This document shows positions 1-7,948 of a stretch of 64,000 nt of DNA, one piece after another (position 1 is the stretch's first letter; every line of letters starts with the position of its first letter). The notes beneath the pieces are model-generated. The model was not told where the DNA came from. It saw nothing but the letters and a program-made list of their open reading frames with translations, and did not search any database. The stretch is from Streptomyces sp. NBC_01217. Its GTDB lineage: Bacteria > Actinomycetota > Actinomycetes > Streptomycetales > Streptomycetaceae. The DNA is taken from the NCBI RefSeq assembly GCF_035994185.1, contig NZ_CP108538.1, forward strand, positions 8,311,501-8,375,500. Direction: 5' to 3'. The position numbers were made by a program, and so were the translations under genes.

Positions 1-2339
1 CTGCCGTTCCCGTCGAAGTCCCAGGCGTACGAGACCTGTTGGCCGCCGGGCAGTCCGGAACCCGCGCTGGAGAAGCCGACGGTCAGCGGCGCCGGACCGT
101 TGTCCCGGCTCGCGGTGATCTTCGCGTCGGGCAGCCTTCCGTCACCGACGTAGTCGATGCGGTAGATTCCCGCGCCCTCGTTGCTGCCACCACGGCCCGT
201 ACCGCTGCCGAGCCCGAAGTCGATGACGTACAGCGCCCCGTCGGGGCCGAAGTCGGCGTCGAAGGGCTGGTTCCACTCCATGTCCTGGAAGATGCCGTTG
301 ACGGACTGGAGTTCACCGGCCTTGACCGGAGCGAACCGGGGATCGTCGAACGTCTGGTCCTTCTGCTGGAAGGAGAACGTCTTGAACCACCGTCGGGTCA
401 GCTCGTAGTTGATCCACTTGCCCTCGAAGTACTCGGGGAATTTGGTGCGGTAGGTGTTGTCCTGGTCGTAGTCGTAGACGGGACCGCTCATCGGGCCACC
501 GCCCCCGGTGCCGAGTTCCGGGAATTCGGCGGACGCGGAGTAGGCGTACCAGACGGTGGCGGGCTGGGCGGGCGGCAGCTCCCGCAGCCCGGTGTTGTTC
601 GGCGAGTCGTTGACGAGCGCCGCGCAGTCGAACTTCGCGCCCGACGTCTTCGTCGTGAAGTCGTAGTCGTTGAAGGGGGTGTTGTTGCCGATGCAGTACG
701 GCCAGCCGAAGTTCCCCGCCTCCGTGATACGGGTGTACTCGACGGTCCCCTCGGGTCCGCGATCGGCGACCTCCTCCTTGGCGTCCGGACCGTAGTCGGC
801 CACCATCAGCGCGCCGCTCAGCGGATCGGTGGTGATCCGGAAGGGGTTGCGCATCCCCATCGCGTAGATCTCCGGACGCGTCTTCTGCGTACCGGGTGCG
901 AAGAGATTCCCCTCGGGAACGGCGTACGTACCGTCGTCCTTCGGTGTGATGCGCAGAATCTTGCCGCGCAGGTCGTTCGTATTGCCCGCCGTGCCCTGGG
1001 CGTCCCAGGCGCGCCGGCCTTCGCCCTCGTCGATCGGGTTGAAACCGTCCGAGGCGAACGGGTCCGTGTTGTCGCCCGTCGCCGCGTACAGATTGCCGTC
1101 CTTGTCGAAGGCGAGCGAACCGGCCATATGGGAGTTGGCCCGGCCCTCGCCCCGCCAGGTCGGAATGGTCAACAGCCGTTTCTCCGATGCCGGATCGACG
1201 GTGTTGCCGGTGACGGTGAAGCGGGACAGGTTGAGCTGCTTCTCGGTCTTGTCCGAGTGCAGCAGGTACAGCCAGTTGTTGTCCGCGAAGCCCGGATCGA
1301 GCGCCAGGCCGAGCAGCCCGTCGGACTGGCTGGTCATCTCCGGCGTGTACGCGAAGTCCAGCGCGGTCGACACCTTCATCGTCTGCTGGTCGATGACCTT
1401 CAGCTTCCCGGTGCGCTGGGCGAAGAACACCCGCCGGTCGGGGGCGACGGCCAGCTCGAAGGGGTCGGCGAGATCGCTGGTGGCCAGCGCGGTCCGCTGG
1501 AACGAACCGGTACGTGTGGCCGTGCAGTCACCCGGCTTCGCCCCCGCGGCCCACTCGATACCGCCGAGGAGATGCTGGACGAAGCCCTCCTCCTGGAATG
1601 CCGAGGACGCGTGCCCGCCCGCTGTGAACCAGGAGCGGCCGCCGTCGTAGTTCTGGCACCAGGACCACGGATGGTCCACGCCCTCGTCCAGACCGTTGAT
1701 GCCGTCGCGCACCTTGATCTGCGCGAGCGTGTGCACCTTGGAGGTCGGGTTGGTGCGCCAGTTGTACCACTCCTCCGTGCGCTCCCAGAGGTCCGGAAGG
1801 CCCTTGGTGGACGGGTGCGCATGGTCGAGGACCTTGATTCGGCCGGTCTGCACGGCGGGATGCTGGTCGAAGATCGCGCCGACCAGTCCCTCGTACCAGT
1901 CCCAGTCGCGCTCGCTGGCGGACGCGGCATGCAGCCCGACCCAGCCGCCGCCCCCGCGTATGAACTTCTGCAGGGCGGCCCGCTCGTCGGCACTCAGCAA
2001 GTCACCTGTCTCCGGTGTGGAGTTGGTGTTGTTGAAGACGACGGCCTGGAAGCGGGCGAGATCGGTGTCATTGAAGACGGCGGAGTCGTCGGTCGCCTCG
2101 ACCTCGAATCCGTTCTCGGCGCCGAGCTTCTGAATCGCTTCGACTCCGGCGGGAATCGAGTCGTGCCTGAAGTTGGTGACCTCGGAGTAGACCAGGACCC
2201 GGAAGGAAGCCGCGTGAGCCCGGGGCGGCGACGCCGCCAGGAGGCCGACGACCAGCGCCAGGAGCGCGGTGACGGCGATGAGCGGTGACGGAAAGCGGTG
2301 TCCGAGTAAGGGGCGGTTGGGCAGTGGACGATGACTCAT
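1..2339 (-). CDS. Secreted ThuA-domain / PQQ-type sugar dehydrogenase fusion, C-terminus cut off
   Basis: The reading frame begins at ATG 2339, with GGGAGCG about 5 nt upstream as ribosome site, and stays open to the window edge (about 780 codons seen). The first ~44 residues form a signal peptide ending near AHA. Residues ~45-280 match ThuA (a glutamine-amidotransferase-like fold: FNNTNSTPETG, GGGGWVGLHAAS). From ~290 on the protein matches the glucose/sorbosone dehydrogenase beta-propeller (GLLGLALDPGFADNNW, RGKILRI, YAMGMRNPFR, NFGWPYC, GPDGALYVIDFG). The last residues before the edge (GLPGGQQVSYAWDFDGNGT) are the start of a PKD domain. Such proteins are exported and linked to sugar or glycan oxidation; the substrate is unknown. 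A LacI-type palindrome lies just upstream. Confidence 0.85.
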   Translation of the reverse strand, partial: MSHRPLPNRPLLGHRFPSPLIAVTALLALVVGLLAASPPRAHAASFRVLVYSEVTNFRHDSIPAGVEAIQKLGAENGFEVEATDDSAVFNDTDLARFQAVVFNNTNSTPETGDLLSADERAALQKFIRGGGGWVGLHAASASERDWDWYEGLVGAIFDQHPAVQTGRIKVLDHAHPSTKGLPDLWERTEEWYNWRTNPTSKVHTLAQIKVRDGINGLDEGVDHPWSWCQNYDGGRSWFTAGGHASSAFQEEGFVQHLLGGIEWAAGAKPGDCTATRTGSFQRTALATSDLADPFELAVAPDRRVFFAQRTGKLKVIDQQTMKVSTALDFAYTPEMTSQSDGLLGLALDPGFADNNWLYLLHSDKTEKQLNLSRFTVTGNTVDPASEKRLLTIPTWRGEGRANSHMAGSLAFDKDGNLYAATGDNTDPFASDGFNPIDEGEGRRAWDAQGTAGNTNDLRGKILRITPKDDGTYAVPEGNLFAPGTQKTRPEIYAMGMRNPFRITTDPLSGALMVADYGPDAKEEVADRGPEGTVEYTRITEAGNFGWPYCIGNNTPFNDYDFTTKTSGAKFDCAALVNDSPNNTGLRELPPAQPATVWYAYSASAEFPELGTGGGGPMSGPVYDYDQDNTYRTKFPEYFEGKWINYELTRRWFKTFSFQQKDQTFDDPRFAPVKAGELQSVNGIFQDMEWNQPFDADFGPDGALYVIDFGLGSGTGRGGSNEGAGIYRIDYVGDGRLPDAKITASRDNGPAPLTVGFSSAGSGLPGGQQVSYAWDFDGNG

Positions 2340-2377
2340 GGGCGCTCCCTGTGCGGTAGATGCCGACTGCGGGATTT

Positions 2378-2391
2378 AGAAAGCGCTTTCT
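2378..2391. promoter_or_regulatory. LacI-family operator-like palindrome
   Basis: AGAAAGCGCTTTCT is a perfect 14-bp palindrome with the central CG typical of LacI/GalR operators. It lies about 40 bp upstream of the ThuA/sugar-dehydrogenase start codon, so carbohydrate-dependent repression of that gene is likely. The cognate repressor is not evident in this window. Confidence 0.65.
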
Positions 2392-2498
2392 GAAGTGCAT
2401 CGTTCAGAGTAGGTTCAGGTCTTGATGGGGTCAATGGGCCGGGAGCGCACGCTGTGACGTCGGGGCCTCAGGCACAGGCAGGGGGAGAGCGGTTTCCC

Positions 2499-2540
2499 CG
2501 GCATCCAGTACCCGGCATCCAGTACCCAGCATTCAGTACC
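2499..2540. repeat. Three tandem 14-bp repeats
   Basis: Units 2499-2512 and 2513-2526 are identical (CGGCATCCAGTACC) and 2527-2540 differs at two positions. They sit in the gap between the transketolase C-terminal half gene and the ThuA gene. No function can be assigned; replication slippage in a non-coding spacer is the simplest explanation. Confidence 0.8.
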
Positions 2541-2590
2541 CGGCCCCCAGCACCGGCCCGCCGACACCCTGCCCCCGGGCCGCCGCCCCG

Positions 2591-3493
2591 TCACCGCCGG
2601 AGGAACGCGCCGATCCGCTCCCGCAGCCCCCGCGCGTCCAGTCCGTGCGCGGCGAGGTGCTCGTCCATCTCTCCGTACTTGCGCAGCTCGCCCCGCCCCA
2701 CCCCGAGGCCCAGAACGCGGTGCGGCACGTCGAAGAGCGCGTCATTGGCCTCAGCCGTGGACGTGCCGGCCAGATACGGCTCGACGATCACCACATCGGC
2801 GGACCCGTGAACACCGACCGCGCGGCGCAGCCCGGCCCCGTCGAACGGGCGCACCGTCGTCGCGTACAGCACGGTCACATCGAGGCCCTCGGTCGCCGCG
2901 AGGACGTTGTCGAGCATCGGTCCGACCGCGATCACGACCCCGCCCTCGCCCTCCCTCACCGCGGCGAACCCGGTCCCCGCGCCGACCGGCCGCGCCCGCT
3001 CGTTGGACTGCAGCGACAGCCGTACGTACACCCGGCCGTCCCCGGCCGCGGCCTGCCGCAGCAGCTCCTCGGCCTCGTCGGGATGGCCCGGGACCTGAAT
3101 CGTCCAGCCGTCGAGGGTGTCCAGGAGCGCGACATCGCCCGGTGACATATGGGTGAAGCCGCCCGCCGGCCAGTCGTACGAACCCCCGGCGCTCACCAGC
3201 ACCCCGCCCATGCCCTGATGGCCGAAGTCCAGTTTCAGCTGCTCGAACGGCCGCTCCACGAGAAAGCTGGCGAAGGTGTGCACGATCGGCCGCAGCCCGG
3301 TGAGCGCCATCCCGGCGCCCGCCCCGACCAGCAGCTGTTCCCTGATGCCCACATTGACGACCCGGTCCGGATGGGCCCGCGCGGCCCGGTCGAAGCCGTC
3401 GCGGCTGATCTCGGCCAGCACCAGCGCGAGGCGGGGGTTCTCGTCCAGCAGCTGCGACGTGGTCGAGATGAAGCGGTCACGCATCGTGTCCAT
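2591..3493 (-). CDS. Transketolase family protein, C-terminal (pyrimidine-binding) half
   Basis: A 300-residue protein matching the transketolase pyrimidine-binding domain followed by the C-terminal domain. NVGIREQLLVGAGAGMAL holds the glutamate that activates thiamine diphosphate, and GGSYDWPAGGFTHMSPGDVALL and DNVLAATEGLDVTVLYATTVRPFD are typical of two-gene transketolases. ATG 3493 is preferred because GGAAGAGGGG precedes it. It lies 58 bp downstream of the N-terminal half gene on the same strand, so the two are co-transcribed subunits of one thiamine-dependent enzyme. Split forms often serve special sugar or aminocyclitol pathways; no such pathway genes are adjacent. Confidence 0.88.
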   Translation of the reverse strand: MDTMRDRFISTTSQLLDENPRLALVLAEISRDGFDRAARAHPDRVVNVGIREQLLVGAGAGMALTGLRPIVHTFASFLVERPFEQLKLDFGHQGMGGVLVSAGGSYDWPAGGFTHMSPGDVALLDTLDGWTIQVPGHPDEAEELLRQAAAGDGRVYVRLSLQSNERARPVGAGTGFAAVREGEGGVVIAVGPMLDNVLAATEGLDVTVLYATTVRPFDGAGLRRAVGVHGSADVVIVEPYLAGTSTAEANDALFDVPHRVLGLGVGRGELRKYGEMDEHLAAHGLDARGLRERIGAFLRR

Positions 3494-3551
3494 GAGTAAG
3501 GCCCCTCTTCCGTTTTGTGGTCCCTGTGTCCCTGGTCCTCGCCCGGTGTGT

Positions 3552-4253
3552 TCAGTTCTTGGGGTCGACATGTGCGACCACGGCCCGCGGCCGCCCGGGG
3601 TGCGGCGCCGTGAAGGCCGCGTACAAGGCCTCGTGGTCCGGCCCGTCCACGGAGTCGACCGACCAGCCCGCGGCCTCGAACCGGGCCGCGATCCCGCCGG
3701 GCAGGCCGTAGGACGACGACGCGTTGTCGATCACCACGGTGTGCAGCTGCTCCAGCCCGGCCGGGCCCGCGTAGGCGAGTGCCTCGTGGTTGCTGCCCTC
3801 GTCCAGCTCGGCGTCCCCGATCAGCACCCACACCCTGGGCCCGGTCAGCCCCTGCGCCCGCAGCCCGAGGGCGCACCCCACGGCCAGCGGCAGCCCGTGC
3901 CCGAGCGATCCGCTGCCGATCTCGGCCCCCGGCACCAACGTCCCGTCCGGGTGGTGCCCGAGCAGTGAGTCGTACGCCCCGAACCCGGACAGCAGTTCCT
4001 CGCCGAAGAAGCCGTGCGCGGCCAGGACCGCGTAGTACGCCATCGGCCCGTGCCCCTTGGACAGCAGGAACCTGTCGCGGTCGGGCGCGTCGACGGTGGC
4101 GGGCGTCACCCGCAGCACCCTGTCGTACAGCACCCAGAGGGCATCGAGCGTGGAGGTCGCGGCGGGGCCGTGCTTCTCGTCCCCGGTCATCAGGCTCATC
4201 AGCCTGTTCATGTCGCGGTAGTCGCCCGTCCGTACAGCAGTCGTGTTCGTCAT
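3552..4253 (-). CDS. Transketolase family protein, N-terminal (thiamine-diphosphate) half
   Basis: A ~233-residue protein equal to the diphosphate-binding domain of transketolase. LSKGHGPMAYYAVLAAHGF contains the substrate-contacting histidine, and GDAELDEGSNHEAL is the GDx(E/D)L...N magnesium/ThDP motif. It needs the product of the next gene (2591-3493) to form an active enzyme. ATG 4253 was chosen; an ATG at 4271 or TTG at 4274 would add 6-7 residues and cannot be excluded because no start has a strong ribosome site. Upstream and divergent is the tRNA-Pro locus. Confidence 0.87.
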   Translation of the reverse strand: MTNTTAVRTGDYRDMNRLMSLMTGDEKHGPAATSTLDALWVLYDRVLRVTPATVDAPDRDRFLLSKGHGPMAYYAVLAAHGFFGEELLSGFGAYDSLLGHHPDGTLVPGAEIGSGSLGHGLPLAVGCALGLRAQGLTGPRVWVLIGDAELDEGSNHEALAYAGPAGLEQLHTVVIDNASSSYGLPGGIAARFEAAGWSVDSVDGPDHEALYAAFTAPHPGRPRAVVAHVDPKN

Positions 4254-4380
4254 GAATCCAGCGTTGAACATCAAGCATGGTTGAGGTCAAGCAGGCAAAG
4301 CCGTTCGTGACCACCCGTCGAAGTGCGGTATTGTTCTCATGCGCGTTCGGCCAGGGGGAAACCCCAGGTCAGGCGGGTAT

Positions 4381-4440
<60 letters not shown>

Positions 4441-4454
<14 letters not shown>

Positions 4455-4530
4455 CTTTACGAAGTCGCAGGTCAGGGGCCGTTTCAGAGAGATCTGAAAC
4501 GGCCCCTTGATCGTTTTTGGGGACCGGTTG
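4441..4530 (+). repeat. Left att-like direct repeat (tRNA 3' end plus terminator)
   Basis: This 90-bp block, from the tRNA-Pro T-arm through the terminator to GGGGACCGGTTG, recurs at 7709-7797 with 9 mismatches and one gap by hand count. Duplication of the 3' end of a tRNA gene is what site-specific integration leaves behind, so this is read as the attL-like border of the 3.3 kb stretch. Confidence 0.6.
4474..4507 (+). terminator. Intrinsic terminator of tRNA-Pro copy 1
   Basis: A 14-bp perfect stem (AGGGGCCGTTTCAG with CTGAAACGGCCCCT) around a 6-nt loop, followed by TGATCGTTTTT. It starts 19 nt after the tRNA 3' end. Related hairpins occur at 7741-7775 (decayed) and 46367-46400. Confidence 0.85.
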
Positions 4531-4540
4531 GGGATCAACC

Positions 4541-4895
4541 CGCCTTGACCGCGCCAGCGGGCGACCACGATCGGGCTCGGCGGCGATCGAGGTGCGCGGA
4601 GCTCGCTGAGGTGGGCGGTCAGTGCGGCGGCGGCGTCGGCGGTGATCCGGCGGACGTCGGGGCGGAGGTACCGCTGGGTGGCGGTGAGCGACCCACGCCC
4701 GGCGATCTCGCGCAGAGGACTTACACCAGGACGCCGACGTCGGCGAACCAGGTGAGCCCGGTGTGACGAAGGTCGTGGCGGTGCTGCCGGACCGCGTTGC
4801 CGAGCGCGCTGGAGAGCGTGGCCAGGGACCGGTAGAGGTGGCGCGGCCGCAGCCCCTCGCCAACGACGACATGGTCCAGCCCGCCCAGCCTGCCA
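4541..4895 (-). pseudogene. Tyrosine recombinase (integrase) remnant next to tRNA-Pro
   Basis: Read antisense to the tRNA, one frame gives GLRPRHLYRSLATLSSALGN, then HDLRHTGLTWFADVGV, the conserved box II (H-x-x-R) of phage/AICE integrases, then meets a stop. The next part, LREIAGRGSLTATQRYLRPD, with the final catalytic histidine region and tyrosine, is in another frame. The break is a short indel near 4723. Only the C-terminal third of the catalytic domain remains. It lies directly beside the tRNA, as integrase genes of pSAM2-like integrative elements do. Confidence 0.82.
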
Positions 4896-5149
4896 AGCGG
4901 TCACCACCTCCACAGCTTCGCCGTACCTCGTCACCTGAGACAGAACAGCCCTGCCGGATTCAGGCGCGGGCACGAACGGACGAGCCCGCCGCTACGGGAG
5001 AGTGGGACTACCGCACCGCGTGAGGGCAGGAGCGCCTCCACCCGCTGAGCCTCCGAAGCGCCGCACCCGCGGACAGGGGCCCGGCCGCGGTGTCAGTCTG
5101 CTGAGCTATCGTTCCCGCCACCGCACACCGACTGTAGGGACCACGAGAA

Positions 5150-6658
5150 TTGACCGGCCTGTCTGCTTTCCCGCTGCCCTTTCGCGCTTCCCGTTCCATA
5201 TCGCTCGCGACACCCCGAACCCTGCGCGAACTTCAGATGATGCAGTGCAGCTCACACATTCGGGCGAAGTCGGGGTGGTTCGACAAGATGAACGATGCCG
5301 ACATCGTCGCCAGGTGGATGCAAGAAGCGGTTGCCCAGGGCCTCACCGAAGCACAGGTTCGTTACGTGCTTGCCGAACTCCTGCATTACGCCGCGCTGCG
5401 GGACGGACGAACCGGCGTCGAGGTGTCCGCCGTCGACGGGGTGTGGCAGTCGGACACGCTGGTCGACGACAAGCTCAGATCCCGGCTGCGCGCGGCGGTT
5501 CGGGTTCTGGAACAGGTCCCCGAGGCAGAACAGGACTGGCATCCCGGATCCGACGGGCAGGTACTGGATCTGGTTCATCCCTCACTGTTCTGCATGGTGA
5601 GAGAGGTGAGCGGCGCGCCCGAGCGGGCTTGGCAGAACCCGACGGACCGCTACTCGAAGTACGAGTTCTCGGAGAAGTTCCAGTGGCTGCCCACGGACGT
5701 CGACGTCAGTGACGACGGCGATGTCGCCTTCCGTTCGTACGTCAACAACCTCCACCCCGAGACTCATCGCGAACTGGCCTCCGTCCTGCCGGACTTGTTC
5801 GCGCGCATGCGGCCGTTGCTCGAGAACGTGCTCACCGATCTGCGCCATCCGCGGCCCCTGCGGATCGAGGCCGATCCTTTCGGGTGGTACGACTCCGAAC
5901 CGGAGTTTCCGGACAAGTCTGACTACAGCGATGATGAGGCTCATGCGGAGGCCCTTCGCCTATGGGAAGCGGCCCAGGACGACTGGTGGGAGAACCGCCG
6001 CCCGGTCATCCCGGACGCCCCGGACTTCACCCCGCCCGAGTTGCCCGATGCATCCGCCCGAGTCGACCTGCGCGGCCGCCGTCTCCAGGTCATCGTCAAG
6101 CTCGCCACCATTCACCTCACCCCGGACAAGCCCGAGTACCCGGGCGGTTCCTGGCATGTCGAGGGAATGCTGAACGAGCGGATCGTCTCGACCGGCATCT
6201 ACTACTGGGACAGCGAGAACATCACCGAAAGCCGGCTGAGTTTCCGGGCGGCACTCGACTACCCGCACTACGAACAGAACGATGACAACGGTCTGCGTGA
6301 GGTCTACGGCCTGGAGGACGAAGACGCACTGAACCAGATGCTGGGATCGGCATCGACGCCGGCGGGCCGCTGCCTGGCATTCCCGAACATCCTGCAACAC
6401 CGCGTCGGCTCATTCCGCCTCTTGGACCCCGCCCGCCCGGGACACCGCAAAATTCTTGCGTTCTTCCTGGTCGACCCGTCGGAAGAGATCGTCTCGACAT
6501 CCGATGTGCCACCGCAGCAACCGTGGTCCGACACCTCGACCATGACGCTTGAACAGGCCAAGAACTACCGCGAACAACTCATGCAGGAACGCAAGTTCTT
6601 CGTCGACGAACACAACGATCAGCTCTACGAACGCGAATTCTCCCTTTGCGAGCACTGA
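5150..6658 (+). CDS. DUF4246 family protein, Fe(II)/2-oxoglutarate-dioxygenase-like
   Basis: A 502-residue protein if begun at TTG 5150. The N-terminal match (TPRTLRELQMMQ... at ~21-32) argues for a start upstream of the internal ATGs. KLATIHLTPDKPEYPGGSWHVEGMLNERIVSTGIYYWDSENIT (~318-360) is the signature of DUF4246. H336-x-E338, H417 (NILQHRVGSF) and R433 have the spacing of the iron triad and 2-oxoglutarate arginine of the double-stranded beta-helix oxygenases; that catalytic reading is inference. The substrate is unknown. It is the main cargo gene between the tRNA-Pro att-like repeats and uses visibly more A/T-containing codons than the surrounding chromosomal genes. Confidence 0.78.
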   Translation: MTGLSAFPLPFRASRSISLATPRTLRELQMMQCSSHIRAKSGWFDKMNDADIVARWMQEAVAQGLTEAQVRYVLAELLHYAALRDGRTGVEVSAVDGVWQSDTLVDDKLRSRLRAAVRVLEQVPEAEQDWHPGSDGQVLDLVHPSLFCMVREVSGAPERAWQNPTDRYSKYEFSEKFQWLPTDVDVSDDGDVAFRSYVNNLHPETHRELASVLPDLFARMRPLLENVLTDLRHPRPLRIEADPFGWYDSEPEFPDKSDYSDDEAHAEALRLWEAAQDDWWENRRPVIPDAPDFTPPELPDASARVDLRGRRLQVIVKLATIHLTPDKPEYPGGSWHVEGMLNERIVSTGIYYWDSENITESRLSFRAALDYPHYEQNDDNGLREVYGLEDEDALNQMLGSASTPAGRCLAFPNILQHRVGSFRLLDPARPGHRKILAFFLVDPSEEIVSTSDVPPQQPWSDTSTMTLEQAKNYREQLMQERKFFVDEHNDQLYEREFSLCEH

Positions 6659-6972
6659 ACGGCCGAGACGACGGCGCCGATGCGGGGTGGAGCGCCTGCC
6701 CGCCGGGGCGGTCACCAGGTTCTCAGTCGTGCGACGGCACCTTCTCCAGGAGTACGCAGTCAGACGTGACCGCGGTTGAACTCCTGGTGTATGCGGTGTA
6801 GACCAGCATGGTGTTCATCGAGGACAGGTCCCGGCTCACTTCAACTCTCTTCTGGCCAACCTCCTGTACAGGTCCTGTCGGCTTTCCGGTTCTGGTTCAA
6901 CTTCCGTGAAGCGCACACGATGAGTGACGGCTGACGCTCGGATCGTCCGCGTGTTGGTGAGATGCTTGAGTA
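6659..6972. other. Gene-free spacer
   Basis: No coding frame with plausible composition, RNA gene or strong hairpin was found between the DUF4246 gene and the SLATT-like gene. The promoter of the latter is presumably in the last ~100 bp but no confident -10/-35 pair was seen. Confidence 0.5.
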
Positions 6973-7452
6973 ATGGCCGATACCGGAGCGCAGCAGCGGA
7001 ACGGGGTCTCACCGGACGGGCCGACACGCCTGCGGGCCGAGACGGAACGCCTGTTGGAGGAGGCGCGGCGCGAAGTGCGCAATTCCGACCGGCGTGTGGG
7101 CTTCTGGACCGTCGTCGACATCGGGCTCGGTTTTCCTGCGGCCGTCCTCGCCGGCGTCTCCGGGGCCGCCGGGCTCGCATCGGCGGACGCCCGCATCCCT
7201 GCGGCCCTGTTGGCGCTGGTCTCCGCCGGGCTCGCGGCCGGCGCCGGCTTCCTCCGCAGCGACGTGAGGTGCGCGGCCAACCGGCGCAGCCGACGTGCCT
7301 GGGGCGAGGTCGAAGCCGGGGCCCGTCTGCTCCTCACCCAGGAGCCCGAACTGGACCATGGCGGTGCACAGGAGGCGCTCCGGGTGCTCTTCCAGGCCCG
7401 CCAAGCGGCCCTGGCCAGCCGGGACGCCTCAGCCGAACTCCCCGGCCCCTGA
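6973..7452 (+). CDS. Two-helix SLATT/DUF4231-like membrane protein
   Basis: A 159-residue protein starting at ATG 6973. An amphipathic charged N-terminal segment (PTRLRAETERLLEEARREVRNSDRRVGFW, ~16-45) precedes two hydrophobic helices (~46-66 and ~73-93: VVDIGLGFPAAVLAGVSGAAGLA and IPAALLALVSAGLAAGAGF). A charged cytoplasmic C-terminal region follows (RSDVRCAANRRSRRAWGEVEAGARLLL...). This order is that of the SLATT two-transmembrane effector domain, known from nucleotide-second-messenger defence systems where it acts as a membrane pore. No SMODS or SLOG partner gene is next to it. Family assignment is from pattern only. Confidence 0.6.
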   Translation: MADTGAQQRNGVSPDGPTRLRAETERLLEEARREVRNSDRRVGFWTVVDIGLGFPAAVLAGVSGAAGLASADARIPAALLALVSAGLAAGAGFLRSDVRCAANRRSRRAWGEVEAGARLLLTQEPELDHGGAQEALRVLFQARQAALASRDASAELPGP

Positions 7453-7479
7453 CCGGTCCAGGTCAGTGGGGGTGGTGGA

Positions 7480-7707
7480 TTGGGTGGCGGCGGGGTGTGG
7501 TCCGGACGCGACGGCGGCGACCTTGCCGACGACGGAGCCCTGGTCATCGCCGAGTTGGTGTCCAACGCCGTTCGGCATGCGCGGAGAGAAACCATCCGGG
7601 TCGTCATCGACCGCCCCGGGAGGGCGTGCGTGCGTATCGGCGCGCTCGGCAGCGTGCCGGGCGGGGCTTCGTCGTCTCACGGTCTCTCACACAGATCCCT
7701 CGGATGA
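7480..7707 (+). pseudogene. Truncated RsbW/SpoIIAB-type ATP-binding protein
   Basis: The frame from TTG 7480 reads LADDGALVIAELVSNAVRHARRETIRVVIDRP, which matches the N-box region of the small HATPase_c_2 regulators of Streptomyces. The G1 and G2 boxes that should follow are absent and the frame ends two bases before the att-like repeat at 7709. Both ends appear missing, so it is a fragment rather than a working anti-sigma kinase. Confidence 0.6.
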
Positions 7708-7708
7708 G

Positions 7709-7797
7709 TCCTGTCGTCCCCACTTTGCGAAGTCGCAGTTCAGGGGCCATTCCAGAGCGATCTGAAACGGCCCCTGACCATTTTCGGGGACCGGTTG
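7709..7797 (+). repeat. Right att-like repeat: partial copy of tRNA-Pro 3' end and terminator
   Basis: TCCTGTCGTCCC (tRNA T-arm/acceptor end, one base changed after it) is followed by the downstream sequence of tRNA-Pro copy 1, including a hairpin whose right arm CTGAAACGGCCCCT is intact but whose left arm has two changes, and by GGGGACCGGTTG. No tRNA body precedes it. This is expected of the distal att site of an element integrated in tRNA-Pro that has since drifted. Confidence 0.62.
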
Positions 7798-7948
7798 ACG
7801 GCCGGCCCCGCCGACAGCCGGGAAAAACGCTTGGACTGCGCGGGTGCCGTCGCGGGAGACTTCCACTCCTGGCCTACGGGTATACCCCGCGTCGGTATCT
7901 CCTCGGAGGCGTACGTGGCGAGTTGCCACATGACAGCACGGGGGTGGG

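Noticed and set aside
39..2288. A 749-codon forward open frame
   Set aside because: It is antisense to the ThuA/sugar-dehydrogenase gene, is Arg/Gly/Val-rich and has no recognisable domain; GC3 bias creates it.
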